Shown here: positions 1 through 8,383 of the stretch, piece after piece | Position numbering within the stretch: the stretch's first letter is position 1 | Layout: each line of letters begins with the position of its first letter | Assembly: GCA_902727915.1 (NCBI GenBank) | Contig: CACVAU010000042.1 | Span: forward strand, 1-64,000 | DNA: 64,000 bases | DNA from: an uncultured Sulfurovum sp. | Lineage (GTDB): Bacteria > Campylobacterota > Campylobacteria > Campylobacterales > Sulfurovaceae | Direction of reading: 5' to 3' | Made by a program: the position numbers and the translations under genes | The notes under the pieces: generated by a model | Databases searched by the model: none | What the model was told of the DNA's origin: nothing | Seen by the model: the letters and a program-made list of their open reading frames with translations, nothing else

Positions 1-1036
1 TCCCTACTATTGAATAGTGTAGGTTTTCAATGTCAAAAAGCATTTTCTTTTTAGACATTCCTTTGTCATCACCACGGTTAAAACTTTTCTTTTCACGTTC
101 TAAATCGACTTGCATTTTACGGATGAGCGTTGGGTCTTTTTTGGCTTTGTCACGTAGTTCAAAAACCCTTGCTTTTCGTCCTTGGTTTCGTGTAAGTCTG
201 GCTTTAACACCACGGCTTAACCACTCCTCTTCACGTTTTAGAAATTTCAGTAAAGTGTCATGGGTCTTTGCCATGCTTTTCATACGTTCTTCTTTGAGGA
301 CTAAGTATTTGTCATAACCCCCTTCATAGGAGACAATGTTCATGTTTTCAACTTCTACCACACGGGTTGCTATGGAGTTAATAAAGTGACGATCATGGGA
401 AATGATGAGTAACGTAAATTTTTCTTTTAATAGAATCTCTTCTAAGAACTCTACCATGTAAACATCAAGGTGGTTGGTTGGTTCATCTAGTAACAATACA
501 TCAGGCTTTTTCAAAATGAGTGAAGCCAAAGCCACACGACGCTGTTCTCCTCCAGAGAGAGTGTTAACATCTCGGTACTCGTACTCTTTGAGTTTAAACT
601 CTTGAAGTACACGTTCTATCTTGTCATCTAAGTTCCATGCGTTATGGTGGTCTAAGTAATTTGATATTTGTGCATGTTCATCTAAGAGAACTTTGTTTTC
701 AAAATCTTCAGCAATGAGATTTGAAAGCGCTTCATAACGTTGTTTGGCAGCACTTAAATCAGTAAGTTCACTTTCAATGGCATCTCTTACATTGAGTCCC
801 TCTTTAAATGTAGGCATTTGATCTAAAGCATCAATGATAATGCTCTTGTCTAAAACACGGGTTCCTTCATCGGCTGTTACCTCGCCAGAAATAATTTTGA
901 TAAGTGTTGATTTACCACATCCATTTTGTCCTACTATGGCGACTCTTTCACCTTCATTGAGTTGAAAGTCAACACCTTTAAGAAGCTGTTTTACGTCATA
1001 GTTTTTAGCGATATTGAAGAGACCAACAAGTGCCAT
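1..1036 (-). CDS. ABC-F family ATPase (Uup/EttA type), 3' end cut by window edge
   Basis: About 345 N-terminal residues are in the window; the second ATPase cassette lies beyond position 1. The translation shows Walker A (GQNGCGKST), the ABC signature (LSGGEQRRVALAS), Walker B (LLLDEPTNHLD) and an H-loop (ISHDRHF), then the charged linker that precedes the second cassette. ABC-F proteins have two fused ATPase domains and no membrane domain, and act on ribosomes or tRNA. The ATG at 1036 is followed at once by the usual MALVGL-type start of the first cassette. The gene is divergent from the small gene at 1127, with only 90 bp between them. Uup, EttA or another subfamily cannot be decided without the C-terminal half. 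Confidence 0.9.
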   Translation of the reverse strand, partial: MALVGLFNIAKNYDVKQLLKGVDFQLNEGERVAIVGQNGCGKSTLIKIISGEVTADEGTRVLDKSIIIDALDQMPTFKEGLNVRDAIESELTDLSAAKQRYEALSNLIAEDFENKVLLDEHAQISNYLDHHNAWNLDDKIERVLQEFKLKEYEYRDVNTLSGGEQRRVALASLILKKPDVLLLDEPTNHLDVYMVEFLEEILLKEKFTLLIISHDRHFINSIATRVVEVENMNIVSYEGGYDKYLVLKEERMKSMAKTHDTLLKFLKREEEWLSRGVKARLTRNQGRKARVFELRDKAKKDPTLIRKMQVDLEREKKSFNRGDDKGMSKKKMLFDIENLHYSIVG

Positions 1037-1079
1037 GGAGAATCCTTGAAAATAATTGTGAGATTATAGCTAAATTTGG

Positions 1080-1109
1080 TATAATCATTTTAAGATTGAA
1101 CTTAAAATG
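1080..1109 (+). promoter_or_regulatory. -10 box followed by a perfect 9-bp inverted repeat
   Basis: A TATAAT at 1080-1085 is followed by an inverted repeat with arms 1086-1094 (CATTTTAAG) and 1101-1109 (CTTAAAATG) and a 6-nt loop. The repeat would lie at the start of the transcript of the 66-residue gene at 1127 and just upstream of its RBS (AAAGGAG). It could be an operator or an RNA hairpin in the leader. No clear -35 box was seen. Confidence 0.45.
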
Positions 1110-1126
1110 TAATTAAAGGAGCATGG

Positions 1127-1327
1127 ATGATTAAAGATATTTTAGATGGCACAAAAGAAGTAGCAGGAGAGTTAAGTAGAGGAATGATAGAAAGCTGTAA
1201 GGAAATTTCTATAAAGTCAAATATCCTTTTTGCTGATATTGAAGTTAAATTAATGGGTTCTTACGAAGAAATTGAAGCGTATGAAAAAGCTAAAGCTTCT
1301 AATGTTGTAAATGAGACAGAAAAATAA
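1127..1327 (+). CDS. hypothetical small protein, 66 aa
   Basis: This is a soluble, charged, probably alpha-helical small protein with no signal peptide and no recognised family. The start ATG follows a good RBS (AAAGGAGC). Its stop codon TAA at 1325-1327 overlaps the apparent AUA start of the downstream TIGR02757-family gene, so the two genes look translationally coupled and co-transcribed. Function is unknown. Its coupling to a conserved gene suggests it is real and not a chance ORF. Confidence 0.65.
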   Translation: MIKDILDGTKEVAGELSRGMIESCKEISIKSNILFADIEVKLMGSYEEIEAYEKAKASNVVNETEK

Positions 1328-2076
1328 AACTCAATCCTATTCGCCTACGTCTTGAAGAAGAAGTTAGGCTTAGAAACTCAGAACTTGAAATTTCCTCTGA
1401 ACGACCTGATCCATTGTTAATTGCTAAAAAATACAATAATGAAAACATTGCACTTATTTGTGCTTTGTTTGCTTATGGTAATGTTAAAGCCATTATTAAA
1501 CTTTTAGAGAGTTTAGACTTCTCACTGTTAGAAGCCTCTGATGAAGTAATTGTAAAAGAACTATCCTCTCATTATTATCGTTTTCAAAACTCTCAAGACA
1601 TTACAGCCCTTTTTATTGTACTTAAGCGCTTAAAGCAGATAGACAGTATTGAAAATATTTTTTATGAAGGCTATAAGAAAGAAGAAAATGTTTTAGATGG
1701 TTTATGGAACTTTATTACTGTAATCCAAGAACTTTATCTTCGGAAGAGTAGGGGTTATAAGTTTTTGATAGGTTCCGTACCTAAAAAGCTAAATTCAGCT
1801 GGGACATATAAACGCTACCTAATGTTCTTACGTTGGATGGTACGTTCGGATGAAATAGATTTGGGTTTATGGTCAAAGATAGATAAAAAAGATTTGCTTA
1901 TGCCTTTAGATACCCATACTTTTAAAGTTTCTCAAAAGCTAGGACTTTTAAAACGGAAAACCTATGACATGAAAGCTGTAGTTGAATTGACAGAAACGCT
2001 TAAAAAATTTGATAAGAGTGATCCGATAAAGTACGACTTTGCACTTTATCGTTTGGGACAAGAAAAAATTATTTAG
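1324..2076 (+). CDS. TIGR02757 family protein (DUF2400), apparent AUA start
   Basis: I recognise the conserved TIGR02757/DUF2400 pattern: an N-terminal LEEEV..RNS segment, then ERPDPLLIAKKY, then ALFAYGN. The family is conserved in Campylobacterota and Bacteroidetes and its function is unknown; its fold is suspected to resemble HhH-GPD glycosylases. The first ordinary start codon in frame is TTG at 1414, but that lies inside the conserved PDPLLIA motif and would delete about 30 conserved residues. Upstream the frame is open only back to a TGA at 1312-1314 and holds no ATG, GTG or TTG. The best start is ATA at 1324, which overlaps the previous stop as ATAA and gives about 250 residues. A sequencing error or point mutation of an original ATG is the alternative. 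The gene meets the minus-strand lipoprotein end to end, one base apart. Confidence 0.75.
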   Translation: MKLNPIRLRLEEEVRLRNSELEISSERPDPLLIAKKYNNENIALICALFAYGNVKAIIKLLESLDFSLLEASDEVIVKELSSHYYRFQNSQDITALFIVLKRLKQIDSIENIFYEGYKKEENVLDGLWNFITVIQELYLRKSRGYKFLIGSVPKKLNSAGTYKRYLMFLRWMVRSDEIDLGLWSKIDKKDLLMPLDTHTFKVSQKLGLLKRKTYDMKAVVELTETLKKFDKSDPIKYDFALYRLGQEKII

Positions 2077-2077
2077 T

Positions 2078-2677
2078 TTATCTCATTGTCAGATGTTGTA
2101 CTGGAAAAATTTTCTCTTTAAATAGTTCAATATATGCTTTACGCTCTTCTTTTAACGCTGGTAAAATTGAAGCATGAAGATTTTGTAAATCATTTGATTT
2201 TTTCCAACGAATAATTCTCTTTGCATTAATGGTTTTAACTGTTAATTTCAAAAAATCATCATTTTTAATGAGTGTGATGTTATCACGTAATGTTGTACTT
2301 GTTGTTGGATAGTTAATTACTTTTTGATAAAATTGACCATTTTTATAGGTAAATCCACCAAAATATCCTTCTGTACTTAATCCTTCAACTTTGGTTACAT
2401 AATAATATCCAAAATTATTTTCATCTAATTTTTCAATAACAAGACGTGAAGCTTCAATATTACTTTGAAGTGCAAGTGAACCATTATTATAGGTATAGGC
2501 TCCCTCCACTAAATTATATGTTCCTGCTATATTGGGGGTTGTGCTCTGTTGATTACTAGTATGTGTTAGTTGAGATGAGTGTTTATTGTTGTGGGCTTGA
2601 TTCATTGTTGCTGTAGAAGTACAAGCTGACAATAGAAGTAATGTTATGAAAGTAATTGAAGTTTTCATATAAATCAT
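2078..2677 (-). CDS. hypothetical lipoprotein, 199 aa
   Basis: The N-terminus is a short basic stretch, a hydrophobic segment and the lipobox LLSAC, so this is a lipoprotein anchored at the inner or outer membrane. The mature part begins with a Ser/Thr/Gln/Asn-rich linker and continues with a domain rich in Tyr, Asn and beta-strand-like segments (IAGTYNLVEGAYTYNNG). No family was recognised. ATG 2677 is favoured over ATG 2668 because AAGGA sits six bases before it. It is a single gene, divergent from the 73-residue membrane protein across a very AT-rich intergenic region. Confidence 0.75.
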   Translation of the reverse strand: MIYMKTSITFITLLLLSACTSTATMNQAHNNKHSSQLTHTSNQQSTTPNIAGTYNLVEGAYTYNNGSLALQSNIEASRLVIEKLDENNFGYYYVTKVEGLSTEGYFGGFTYKNGQFYQKVINYPTTSTTLRDNITLIKNDDFLKLTVKTINAKRIIRWKKSNDLQNLHASILPALKEERKAYIELFKEKIFPVQHLTMR

Positions 2678-2859
2678 ATGGAGTCCTTAAAATAAGTTTG
2701 ATTTTTAATACAGATAATTATAGATATCAAAAACTTTTGTTTAACTTAAAAAAAATATATTATATTATTTTTTTAATATTAAATTAAGAATATAGATTTA
2801 TTTTTAATATATTTGAATAAAGTAGAATATTTACAATAATTTTGAGCTAAAATAAACTC

Positions 2860-3081
2860 ATGAAGAAAATAGATAAAAAAGAATTAATCCTTTGGATTAA
2901 ACGGATATTAGGATTTATGGCTATGGGTTTGTGGTTATTTGTTATTTATGAGATTTCTCAAATGTCAGTATCTTTTATGGAACAGGCACCTTATTGTATG
3001 GGTAGTACAATGTTGATTTTTCTTTCATTAACATTTACATATAAAGGATTGGATTATTGGAATAAGAAGAAAAATTTTTAA
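2860..3081 (+). CDS. hypothetical small membrane protein, 73 aa
   Basis: Two hydrophobic segments are visible, about residues 17-35 and 45-62, flanked by Lys-rich ends, so it is a small two-span inner-membrane protein. No family was recognised. No strong RBS stands immediately before the ATG, and the upstream 150 bp is extremely AT-rich, so expression is uncertain. It precedes the PDC-sensor gene by about 210 bp, with a long inverted repeat between them. Confidence 0.5.
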   Translation: MKKIDKKELILWIKRILGFMAMGLWLFVIYEISQMSVSFMEQAPYCMGSTMLIFLSLTFTYKGLDYWNKKKNF

Positions 3082-3190
3082 TTATAGTTGGGAACAAATT
3101 GGAAATTACCATAATGTTGAAACATAAATAGGGGGAAGTAACAACCAGTAACCTAAAATGTTCCCAGATGAGGATTATAGCAGGTTTTTA

Positions 3191-3226
3191 TTTTTTCTTA
3201 TGTAACTTAGGTTACATAAGAAAAAA
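3191..3226. repeat. perfect 16-bp inverted repeat, 4-nt loop
   Basis: The arms are 3191-3206 (TTTTTTCTTATGTAAC) and 3211-3226, with loop TTAG. The T-tract is on the 5' arm and the A-tract on the 3' arm, which is the opposite of an ordinary intrinsic terminator. It lies between the 73-residue gene and the PDC-sensor gene. It could be a strong transcript-end hairpin or an operator for the downstream gene. Confidence 0.6.
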
Positions 3227-3291
3227 TAGCTTAAGATGGGTCTTAGTAAAGAAGACTACAATGATATATAAAATTAATTGAGAGATGAATA

Positions 3292-4200
3292 ATGGTAATT
3301 AAAGAGATACAGGAGTACGCACAAGTACGAACCAAAGCAAGAGCTTACCTATGTTATATAATGAGTCGGCATGTTTCAAATATTGGCTTGACAGAAGATA
3401 ATCTTGAAAAACATGTTACTAAAGAATTATTAGGTTTAAAAGAAGCCATTCCTGATGGCGAAGTTTTTTATGCCATTGATGCTAATGGGGTTCAAATCTC
3501 TACTAATGTTTCTAAAAATAAAAAACTTCATGGTGAAAGAGAAGGTCTTGATCGGAGTGAAAGAGCTTATTTTTATAGAACTATTTCTGAAGAACGATGT
3601 GTTTTAACTGATCCTTACCCTTCTTTAGCAACAAACAATATGGTTGTTACCTCATCATTTCCTGTTTATGATGAAAATCATAATTTACTCTATATTTTAT
3701 GTGTGGATATTACACTAGAAAATATTTTAAAGATGGTACATCCATCATCTATTGATTCAACTTTTGGGGTTTACTCAAAATTTGTTTATGCATGTTTTTC
3801 CATAGCTTTACTATTTGTTTCATTATTACTTTTTGTTAAAGGGATTAGTAGTTTTTTAAGTTTAGGTTTTCATTTAGATAGTATTCAACCAAATGAAATG
3901 TTTAAAGCAACTATCTTACTTACACTTGCTTTAGCAATATTTGATTTAGTTAAAGCAATATTTGAAGAAGAAGTTTTAGGAAAAGAGAAAAAAGAGGGAA
4001 CAGGTGATGGACATCAAACAATGATTCGCTTTTTAGGATCTATTATTATTGCACTCTCTATTGAGGCATTGATGTTGGTCTTTAAATTTGCTCTTTCAGA
4101 ACCAGAAAAACTTATTTCTGCTGTTTATCTTATTTTAGGAATTACTTCATTGATGATTGGACTTTCTATCTATATTAAGGTTAATAAGGTGGAGAAGTAG
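3292..4200 (+). CDS. PDC-sensor domain membrane protein, 302 aa
   Basis: Residues about 10-150 resemble a PDC (double Cache-type) sensor, with the segments FYAIDANGVQIS, GLDRSERAYF and VVTSSFPVYDENHNLLYILCVDITLE. Four hydrophobic helices follow (about 162-183, 203-222, 243-265 and 273-293). There is no kinase, GGDEF or methyl-accepting domain. In Campylobacterota such stand-alone PDC plus membrane proteins are often labelled general glycosylation pathway protein without evidence. Whether the PDC domain faces the cytoplasm or periplasm is unclear, because no helix precedes it. Ligand and role are unknown. Confidence 0.7.
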   Translation: MVIKEIQEYAQVRTKARAYLCYIMSRHVSNIGLTEDNLEKHVTKELLGLKEAIPDGEVFYAIDANGVQISTNVSKNKKLHGEREGLDRSERAYFYRTISEERCVLTDPYPSLATNNMVVTSSFPVYDENHNLLYILCVDITLENILKMVHPSSIDSTFGVYSKFVYACFSIALLFVSLLLFVKGISSFLSLGFHLDSIQPNEMFKATILLTLALAIFDLVKAIFEEEVLGKEKKEGTGDGHQTMIRFLGSIIIALSIEALMLVFKFALSEPEKLISAVYLILGITSLMIGLSIYIKVNKVEK

Positions 4201-4367
4201 AAGGAGGGGTTTCAATATTTAAATTGTTTAATAAACTTAAAATTCATCAATAAAATAAAATTGATAAGTTGTGATGAATTGAAAGAAAAAATAACTAAAA
4301 AGTCTTCAGCAGTAAACTCTTAAGCCTTTTTAGCTATATTTGCTTAATTATATTTAAAGGTCAAAAA

Positions 4368-5624
4368 ATGCTAGAAATTATTGTGGTACTCTTTACCCTC
4401 TATACCTTTCTGAAACTCTATATATCGGTTATGCAAATAGGTTATATTGCTCAAGAAAAAGGTCGTGAAGCTGTTTTAATGTCTCAAGACAAATATACGG
4501 TTGCTGGAACCTATGCCATTAAAAAAGAGCGTTTGGGATTGATTTCAACTTTGATAGATTATGCCATGTTTATTTGGTGGGTTACGGTTGGGTTTGAGTG
4601 GTTGACTTCAGCTTTAGAAACAAGCAACTCAGTCCTTGATGCTGTTATTTTTCTTTTTGGGTTTATCACTGTTGGTTTTGTGATTGGCTTACCTTTTGAG
4701 TTGTATCAGACATTTAAGTTGGACAAAGAGTATGGGTTTACGCAAACAACGCCAAAACTTTATGCCATAGACCAAGTGAAATCTACGTTAATGTTTGTAC
4801 TCTTTGGTGGGGCAATTTTTTATGCTTTAGCTTGGATAGTGATTAATGTTGGTTCATGGTGGCTTTGGGGCTTTGTACTCTTGTTTAGCATTGCTGTACT
4901 TATTAATGTGATTTATCCAACGATTATAGCCCCAATTTTTAATAAATTTACCCCACTTGAAGAGGGTGAATTAAAAACTGACATTGAAAGTATGATGAAT
5001 GGTGTAGGACTAAAAAGTGATGGGGTATTTGTATTGGATGCTTCTAAAAGAGACAGCCGTTTAAATGCTTACTTTGGTGGGCTTGGTAAATCTAAAAGAG
5101 TGGTGTTGTTTGACACCTTAATGGATAAATTAACCAACAAAGAGCTTTTAGCTGTATTGGGTCATGAGCTTGGACATTTCTCTCATGGAGATATTTGGAA
5201 GAACATTGGAATGATGGGTGTTTTACTTTTCTCTTCATTTTTTCTCTTAGGAAATTTATCAGACACATTGTTTACTGAAATGTCTGTGGCTAAAACAGCA
5301 GGGGTAGAGATAGCAATGATGATGCTTTTATTACCTCTTTTGTCATTTGTGTTTACACCAATTTTATCAGCCGTTAGCCGTCACAATGAATACGCAGCTG
5401 ATGAGTTTAGTTCTGAACTGGGAGGAAAAGAGAATTTAGTATCTGCCTTAATGAAGTTGGTAGAAGAGAATAAATCTTTTCCAAAATCTCATCCTTTATT
5501 TGCATTTTTTTATTATACACATCCACCTGTATTAGAGAGACTTAAAGAGTTGGGCTATGATGCTAATGCTGTGAATGAAGGGTTGAAAAAAGAGGGAATA
5601 TTTACCTTTTTTGATGACAAGTAA
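4368..5624 (+). CDS. M48 family metalloprotease (Ste24/CAAX protease 1-like)
   Basis: At 418 residues it matches the bacterial Ste24-like family. Several membrane helices surround the zinc motif HELGH (H266, E267, H270), and the third ligand lies in NEYAADEF (E341). The N-terminal AGTYA..K segment and the SRLNAYFGGLG motif are typical of the subfamily. Eukaryotic Ste24 trims prenylated proteins; bacterial members are thought to act in membrane protein quality control or peptide clearance, and no substrate is suggested by the neighbours. It ends in a bidirectional terminator shared with the TPR gene. Confidence 0.9.
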   Translation: MLEIIVVLFTLYTFLKLYISVMQIGYIAQEKGREAVLMSQDKYTVAGTYAIKKERLGLISTLIDYAMFIWWVTVGFEWLTSALETSNSVLDAVIFLFGFITVGFVIGLPFELYQTFKLDKEYGFTQTTPKLYAIDQVKSTLMFVLFGGAIFYALAWIVINVGSWWLWGFVLLFSIAVLINVIYPTIIAPIFNKFTPLEEGELKTDIESMMNGVGLKSDGVFVLDASKRDSRLNAYFGGLGKSKRVVLFDTLMDKLTNKELLAVLGHELGHFSHGDIWKNIGMMGVLLFSSFFLLGNLSDTLFTEMSVAKTAGVEIAMMMLLLPLLSFVFTPILSAVSRHNEYAADEFSSELGGKENLVSALMKLVEENKSFPKSHPLFAFFYYTHPPVLERLKELGYDANAVNEGLKKEGIFTFFDDK

Positions 5625-5655
5625 GAGAGTTTAAATTCTCTCTTTTATTTTATTT
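5623..5655. terminator. bidirectional terminator between convergent genes
   Basis: Arms AAGAGAG at 5623-5629 and CTCTCTT at 5638-5644 enclose an 8-nt loop, followed by the T-rich run TTATTTTATTTT. The stem overlaps the stop codons of both the M48 protease gene and the TPR gene, so it probably ends both transcripts. Confidence 0.6.
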
Positions 5656-6800
5656 TGTCGTAGTTTATAAAGCCTACTTAGAAGTTTTTTAGCTTTCTCT
5701 TGTGATTTGTATTGTTGTAGAATTTTTTCTGCATTATAGAGTGTTAGGCTATGTTGCTTATAATATTCAACACCATCAATGAGACAAGAAGCCAATTCAA
5801 TATTATATTTTTTAGCATTGTATTCGGTAAATTCTTTAAAAATTTCAATGGATTTAAAATGAAAAAATTCGGTTTTTTTAACATTATTTTGATGAAAGTA
5901 TATTGATGCTAAATTTTTAAAGAGTACAGCAACATTGTAGCCATATTTAGCAGGGTTTTTCTCAGCTAACATACTTAAATGGGGTAAGGCTCTCTTATAA
6001 AAGATAAGGGCTTTATCATATTTTTTTTCAGTTGCATAAATACTGGCTAAATTGTTTTGAACAATGGCTAAGCTTTCTGTATAGTTCTCTGAATTTTTTT
6101 GTACAAATTTCAAAAGAATATCAATAGAAGCATGATAATGTTTTTTAGCTTTTTTAAAGTTGGCTTGAAAGAAGTAAAGTGAAGCCAGGTCACAATGTAA
6201 TTTTCCAAGTTCATCATTATACTGACTTAGTCCACGTTCAATAAGAAAATTACAAGTTGCTAAGGCAAGTTTATAATATTTTTCAGCATGGCTAAAAAGA
6301 CTCTCTTCCTCATAAAGTGTAATTAATAAAAGGTAAATATTAAGAAGTTCAATTTGATAGTAAGTATATATTTCATTTTCTGAAAGCAATTTATACGCCT
6401 CTAATGCTTCGATGTAAAAGTATTGTGCAAGTTGTCTATTGTGATGCTCTTGATGTAAATTACCTACTTTAATAGCTGTATGTGCTAAGCGTGTTGCATA
6501 ACTTGCGAGTTGGGTTTCTCTTAAAAGAATGCGCGTGAGGGTAATCACTTCTCTATATTTATCAATGGCTAGGTCATATCTTTTTTGCTTTTCATAGAGT
6601 TGTGCTAAAGCAGTAAAGGTTTCAATAAGAAGAGGCTTATGTTTAGCAGGATGGATATTGGCAAGTTTGGTTCTAAGGGTTAAGGCTTTCTGATATGAAC
6701 GTTCAGACAAAACATACTCATTTTTTTCATTGTATTTATTACCCATGTTCATGAAAGTGTTAACCATAATTTCATCGACGACTGTTTCTATTTTGTGCAT
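5631..6800 (-). CDS. tetratricopeptide repeat protein, 389 aa
   Basis: The whole protein is alpha-helical, with kinesin-light-chain-like TPRs: repeated units of about 40-50 residues containing A..Y...K.Y..A...Y..A, for example KYDKALIFYKRALP and QRYDLAIDKYREVI-type segments. There is no signal peptide or membrane segment, so it is cytoplasmic and probably a protein-protein scaffold. The start ATG follows AAAGGAGATTTGAT. It stands alone and its partner is unknown. Confidence 0.8.
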   Translation of the reverse strand: MHKIETVVDEIMVNTFMNMGNKYNEKNEYVLSERSYQKALTLRTKLANIHPAKHKPLLIETFTALAQLYEKQKRYDLAIDKYREVITLTRILLRETQLASYATRLAHTAIKVGNLHQEHHNRQLAQYFYIEALEAYKLLSENEIYTYYQIELLNIYLLLITLYEEESLFSHAEKYYKLALATCNFLIERGLSQYNDELGKLHCDLASLYFFQANFKKAKKHYHASIDILLKFVQKNSENYTESLAIVQNNLASIYATEKKYDKALIFYKRALPHLSMLAEKNPAKYGYNVAVLFKNLASIYFHQNNVKKTEFFHFKSIEIFKEFTEYNAKKYNIELASCLIDGVEYYKQHSLTLYNAEKILQQYKSQEKAKKLLSRLYKLRQNKIKERI

Positions 6801-6978
6801 ATCAAATCTCCTTTAGTATGTTTTTTCTTTTAATTTAGTATGTTTTATGTTACAGCTAAAATGTGTAGTAAATGAAATAAAATATAAAGTTTATGTAGTG
6901 AATTTAACTTTTTATAGAATAAATCATAATTTTAAACATTATCTATTGTAACTAAAACAATTTTAAATAACAAGGGCA

Positions 6979-7006
6979 TTGTAATCAATAGCTACTTGGT
7001 TATAAT
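6979..7006 (+). promoter_or_regulatory. sigma70-type promoter of mgtE
   Basis: A TTGTAA at 6979-6984 and a TATAAT at 7001-7006 are separated by 16 bp, and the mgtE ATG begins 29 bp after the -10 box. I saw no M-box-like magnesium riboswitch; the leader is too short for one. Confidence 0.6.
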
Positions 7007-7035
7007 TTCATAAAGAATTTTAAAAGGTTGATGCT

Positions 7036-8361
7036 ATGCAAGAGTTAAAAAGGTATTTAGAGTTACATAAAAATGATGAGATTCATTTTTCTGAAATTGT
7101 AAATATATTAAAACAATATGATGAAGAGAAATTTTCTGAAGCCATTCAGTTTATTCCTAAAGATATTTTAGGAGATGTTGCACTGGAACTTCCTGATAGA
7201 TATTTTGATGATATGGTTCAGTCACTGGATGCGAAAGATTTAAGTGAGGCTGTTAAAGAGTTAGAGAGTGATGACCAAGTTGATTTTATGCAAGAGCTTA
7301 AAGAACATGATGAAGACAAGGCTTCAAAAGTTTTTGAGAGTCTTGATAAAAATGATCAAAAAGAAATTACTTTATTGGAGTCTTATGATGAGGCTAAGGC
7401 TGGTGCTTACATGCAAGTTGAAGTGTTTACAGCCACAGAAGAGGAATTGGTTTCTGATGTTATAAAACGTTTTTCAAAACTTAAAAAATTGAATGTATTA
7501 GAGCATGTACATACCCTTTTTATTACAGCTAAAAACTCTGTTTTACTTTATAGTATTGATTTAGATGATTTGTTGACTTTTGATTTCTCAATCACCTTTG
7601 CTCAAAATATTAAGGAAGCAGGAGAAAGTTTTGAACCTATTTCAGGCGTTGATACAGATGAAATAAAAGAGGTGGTTAATACTTTTAAGGAGTATGACCT
7701 ATTTGTCATGCCCATTGTTACCAAAGATGGAAAATTAATTGGACGTATTACTTCAGATGATATTCATGATATTATTTCTGAACAAGCAACCGAGCAAATG
7801 TATCATTTAGCAGGTTTAAAAGATGATGTTGAAGAAGATGAAGAGATTTTAAAAGCTGGTAAGCAAAGAGCTTCTTGGTTGGGAGTTAATTTAGTAACAG
7901 CCATTTTTGCTTCAATTATTATTGGTCTTTTTTCCGATATTCTAAATGAAATTGTTGCTTTAGCAATTTTAATGCCCATTGTTGCATCAATGGGTGGTAA
8001 TGCTGGAACACAAACTTTAACGGTAGTGGTACGACAATTAACACTGAGAGATATTTCTTCTGGTGATGCTAAAAGAATTATTTTTAAAGAAGTGAGTATT
8101 TCATTATTAAATGGATTATTATTCGCTATAATCATCGGAGTTATTGCATCATTATGGTTTGATGTAAACAATTTGGGATATGTGATTGCACTTTCCATGC
8201 TAATAAATTTACTTTTAGCTGGTTTTTTTGGTGCAACCATCCCACTTGTGTTAGAAAAAATGAAAATTGACCCAGCCATTGCCAGTACAGTTATTTTAAC
8301 AACAGTTACTGATGTTGTGGGTTTTTTTAGTTTTTTAGGTCTTGCGACCATTATTTTATAA
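7036..8361 (+). CDS. mgtE: magnesium transporter MgtE
   Basis: It has the full MgtE architecture in 441 residues: an acidic N-terminal helical domain (about 1-125), a CBS pair (about 130-255), a linker helix and five membrane helices (about 280-441). The pore signature PIVASMGGNAGTQT is intact. MgtE is a homodimeric Mg2+ channel closed by Mg2+ binding to the N and CBS domains. The gene is followed 22 bp later by a CNNM/CorC-type gene, so two divalent-cation proteins are probably co-transcribed. Confidence 0.95.
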   Translation: MQELKRYLELHKNDEIHFSEIVNILKQYDEEKFSEAIQFIPKDILGDVALELPDRYFDDMVQSLDAKDLSEAVKELESDDQVDFMQELKEHDEDKASKVFESLDKNDQKEITLLESYDEAKAGAYMQVEVFTATEEELVSDVIKRFSKLKKLNVLEHVHTLFITAKNSVLLYSIDLDDLLTFDFSITFAQNIKEAGESFEPISGVDTDEIKEVVNTFKEYDLFVMPIVTKDGKLIGRITSDDIHDIISEQATEQMYHLAGLKDDVEEDEEILKAGKQRASWLGVNLVTAIFASIIIGLFSDILNEIVALAILMPIVASMGGNAGTQTLTVVVRQLTLRDISSGDAKRIIFKEVSISLLNGLLFAIIIGVIASLWFDVNNLGYVIALSMLINLLLAGFFGATIPLVLEKMKIDPAIASTVILTTVTDVVGFFSFLGLATIIL

Positions 8362-8383
8362 TTTTAAAGGTTTATTACATTAA

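Noticed and set aside
1414..2076. TTG at 1414 as start of the TIGR02757 gene
   Set aside because: It would cut off about 30 residues that match the family and lies inside the PDPLLIA motif.
7803..8351. 182-codon open frame on the minus strand inside mgtE
   Set aside because: It is the antisense of the MgtE membrane domain, whose low-complexity Ile/Val codons keep the other strand open. No RBS or family match.
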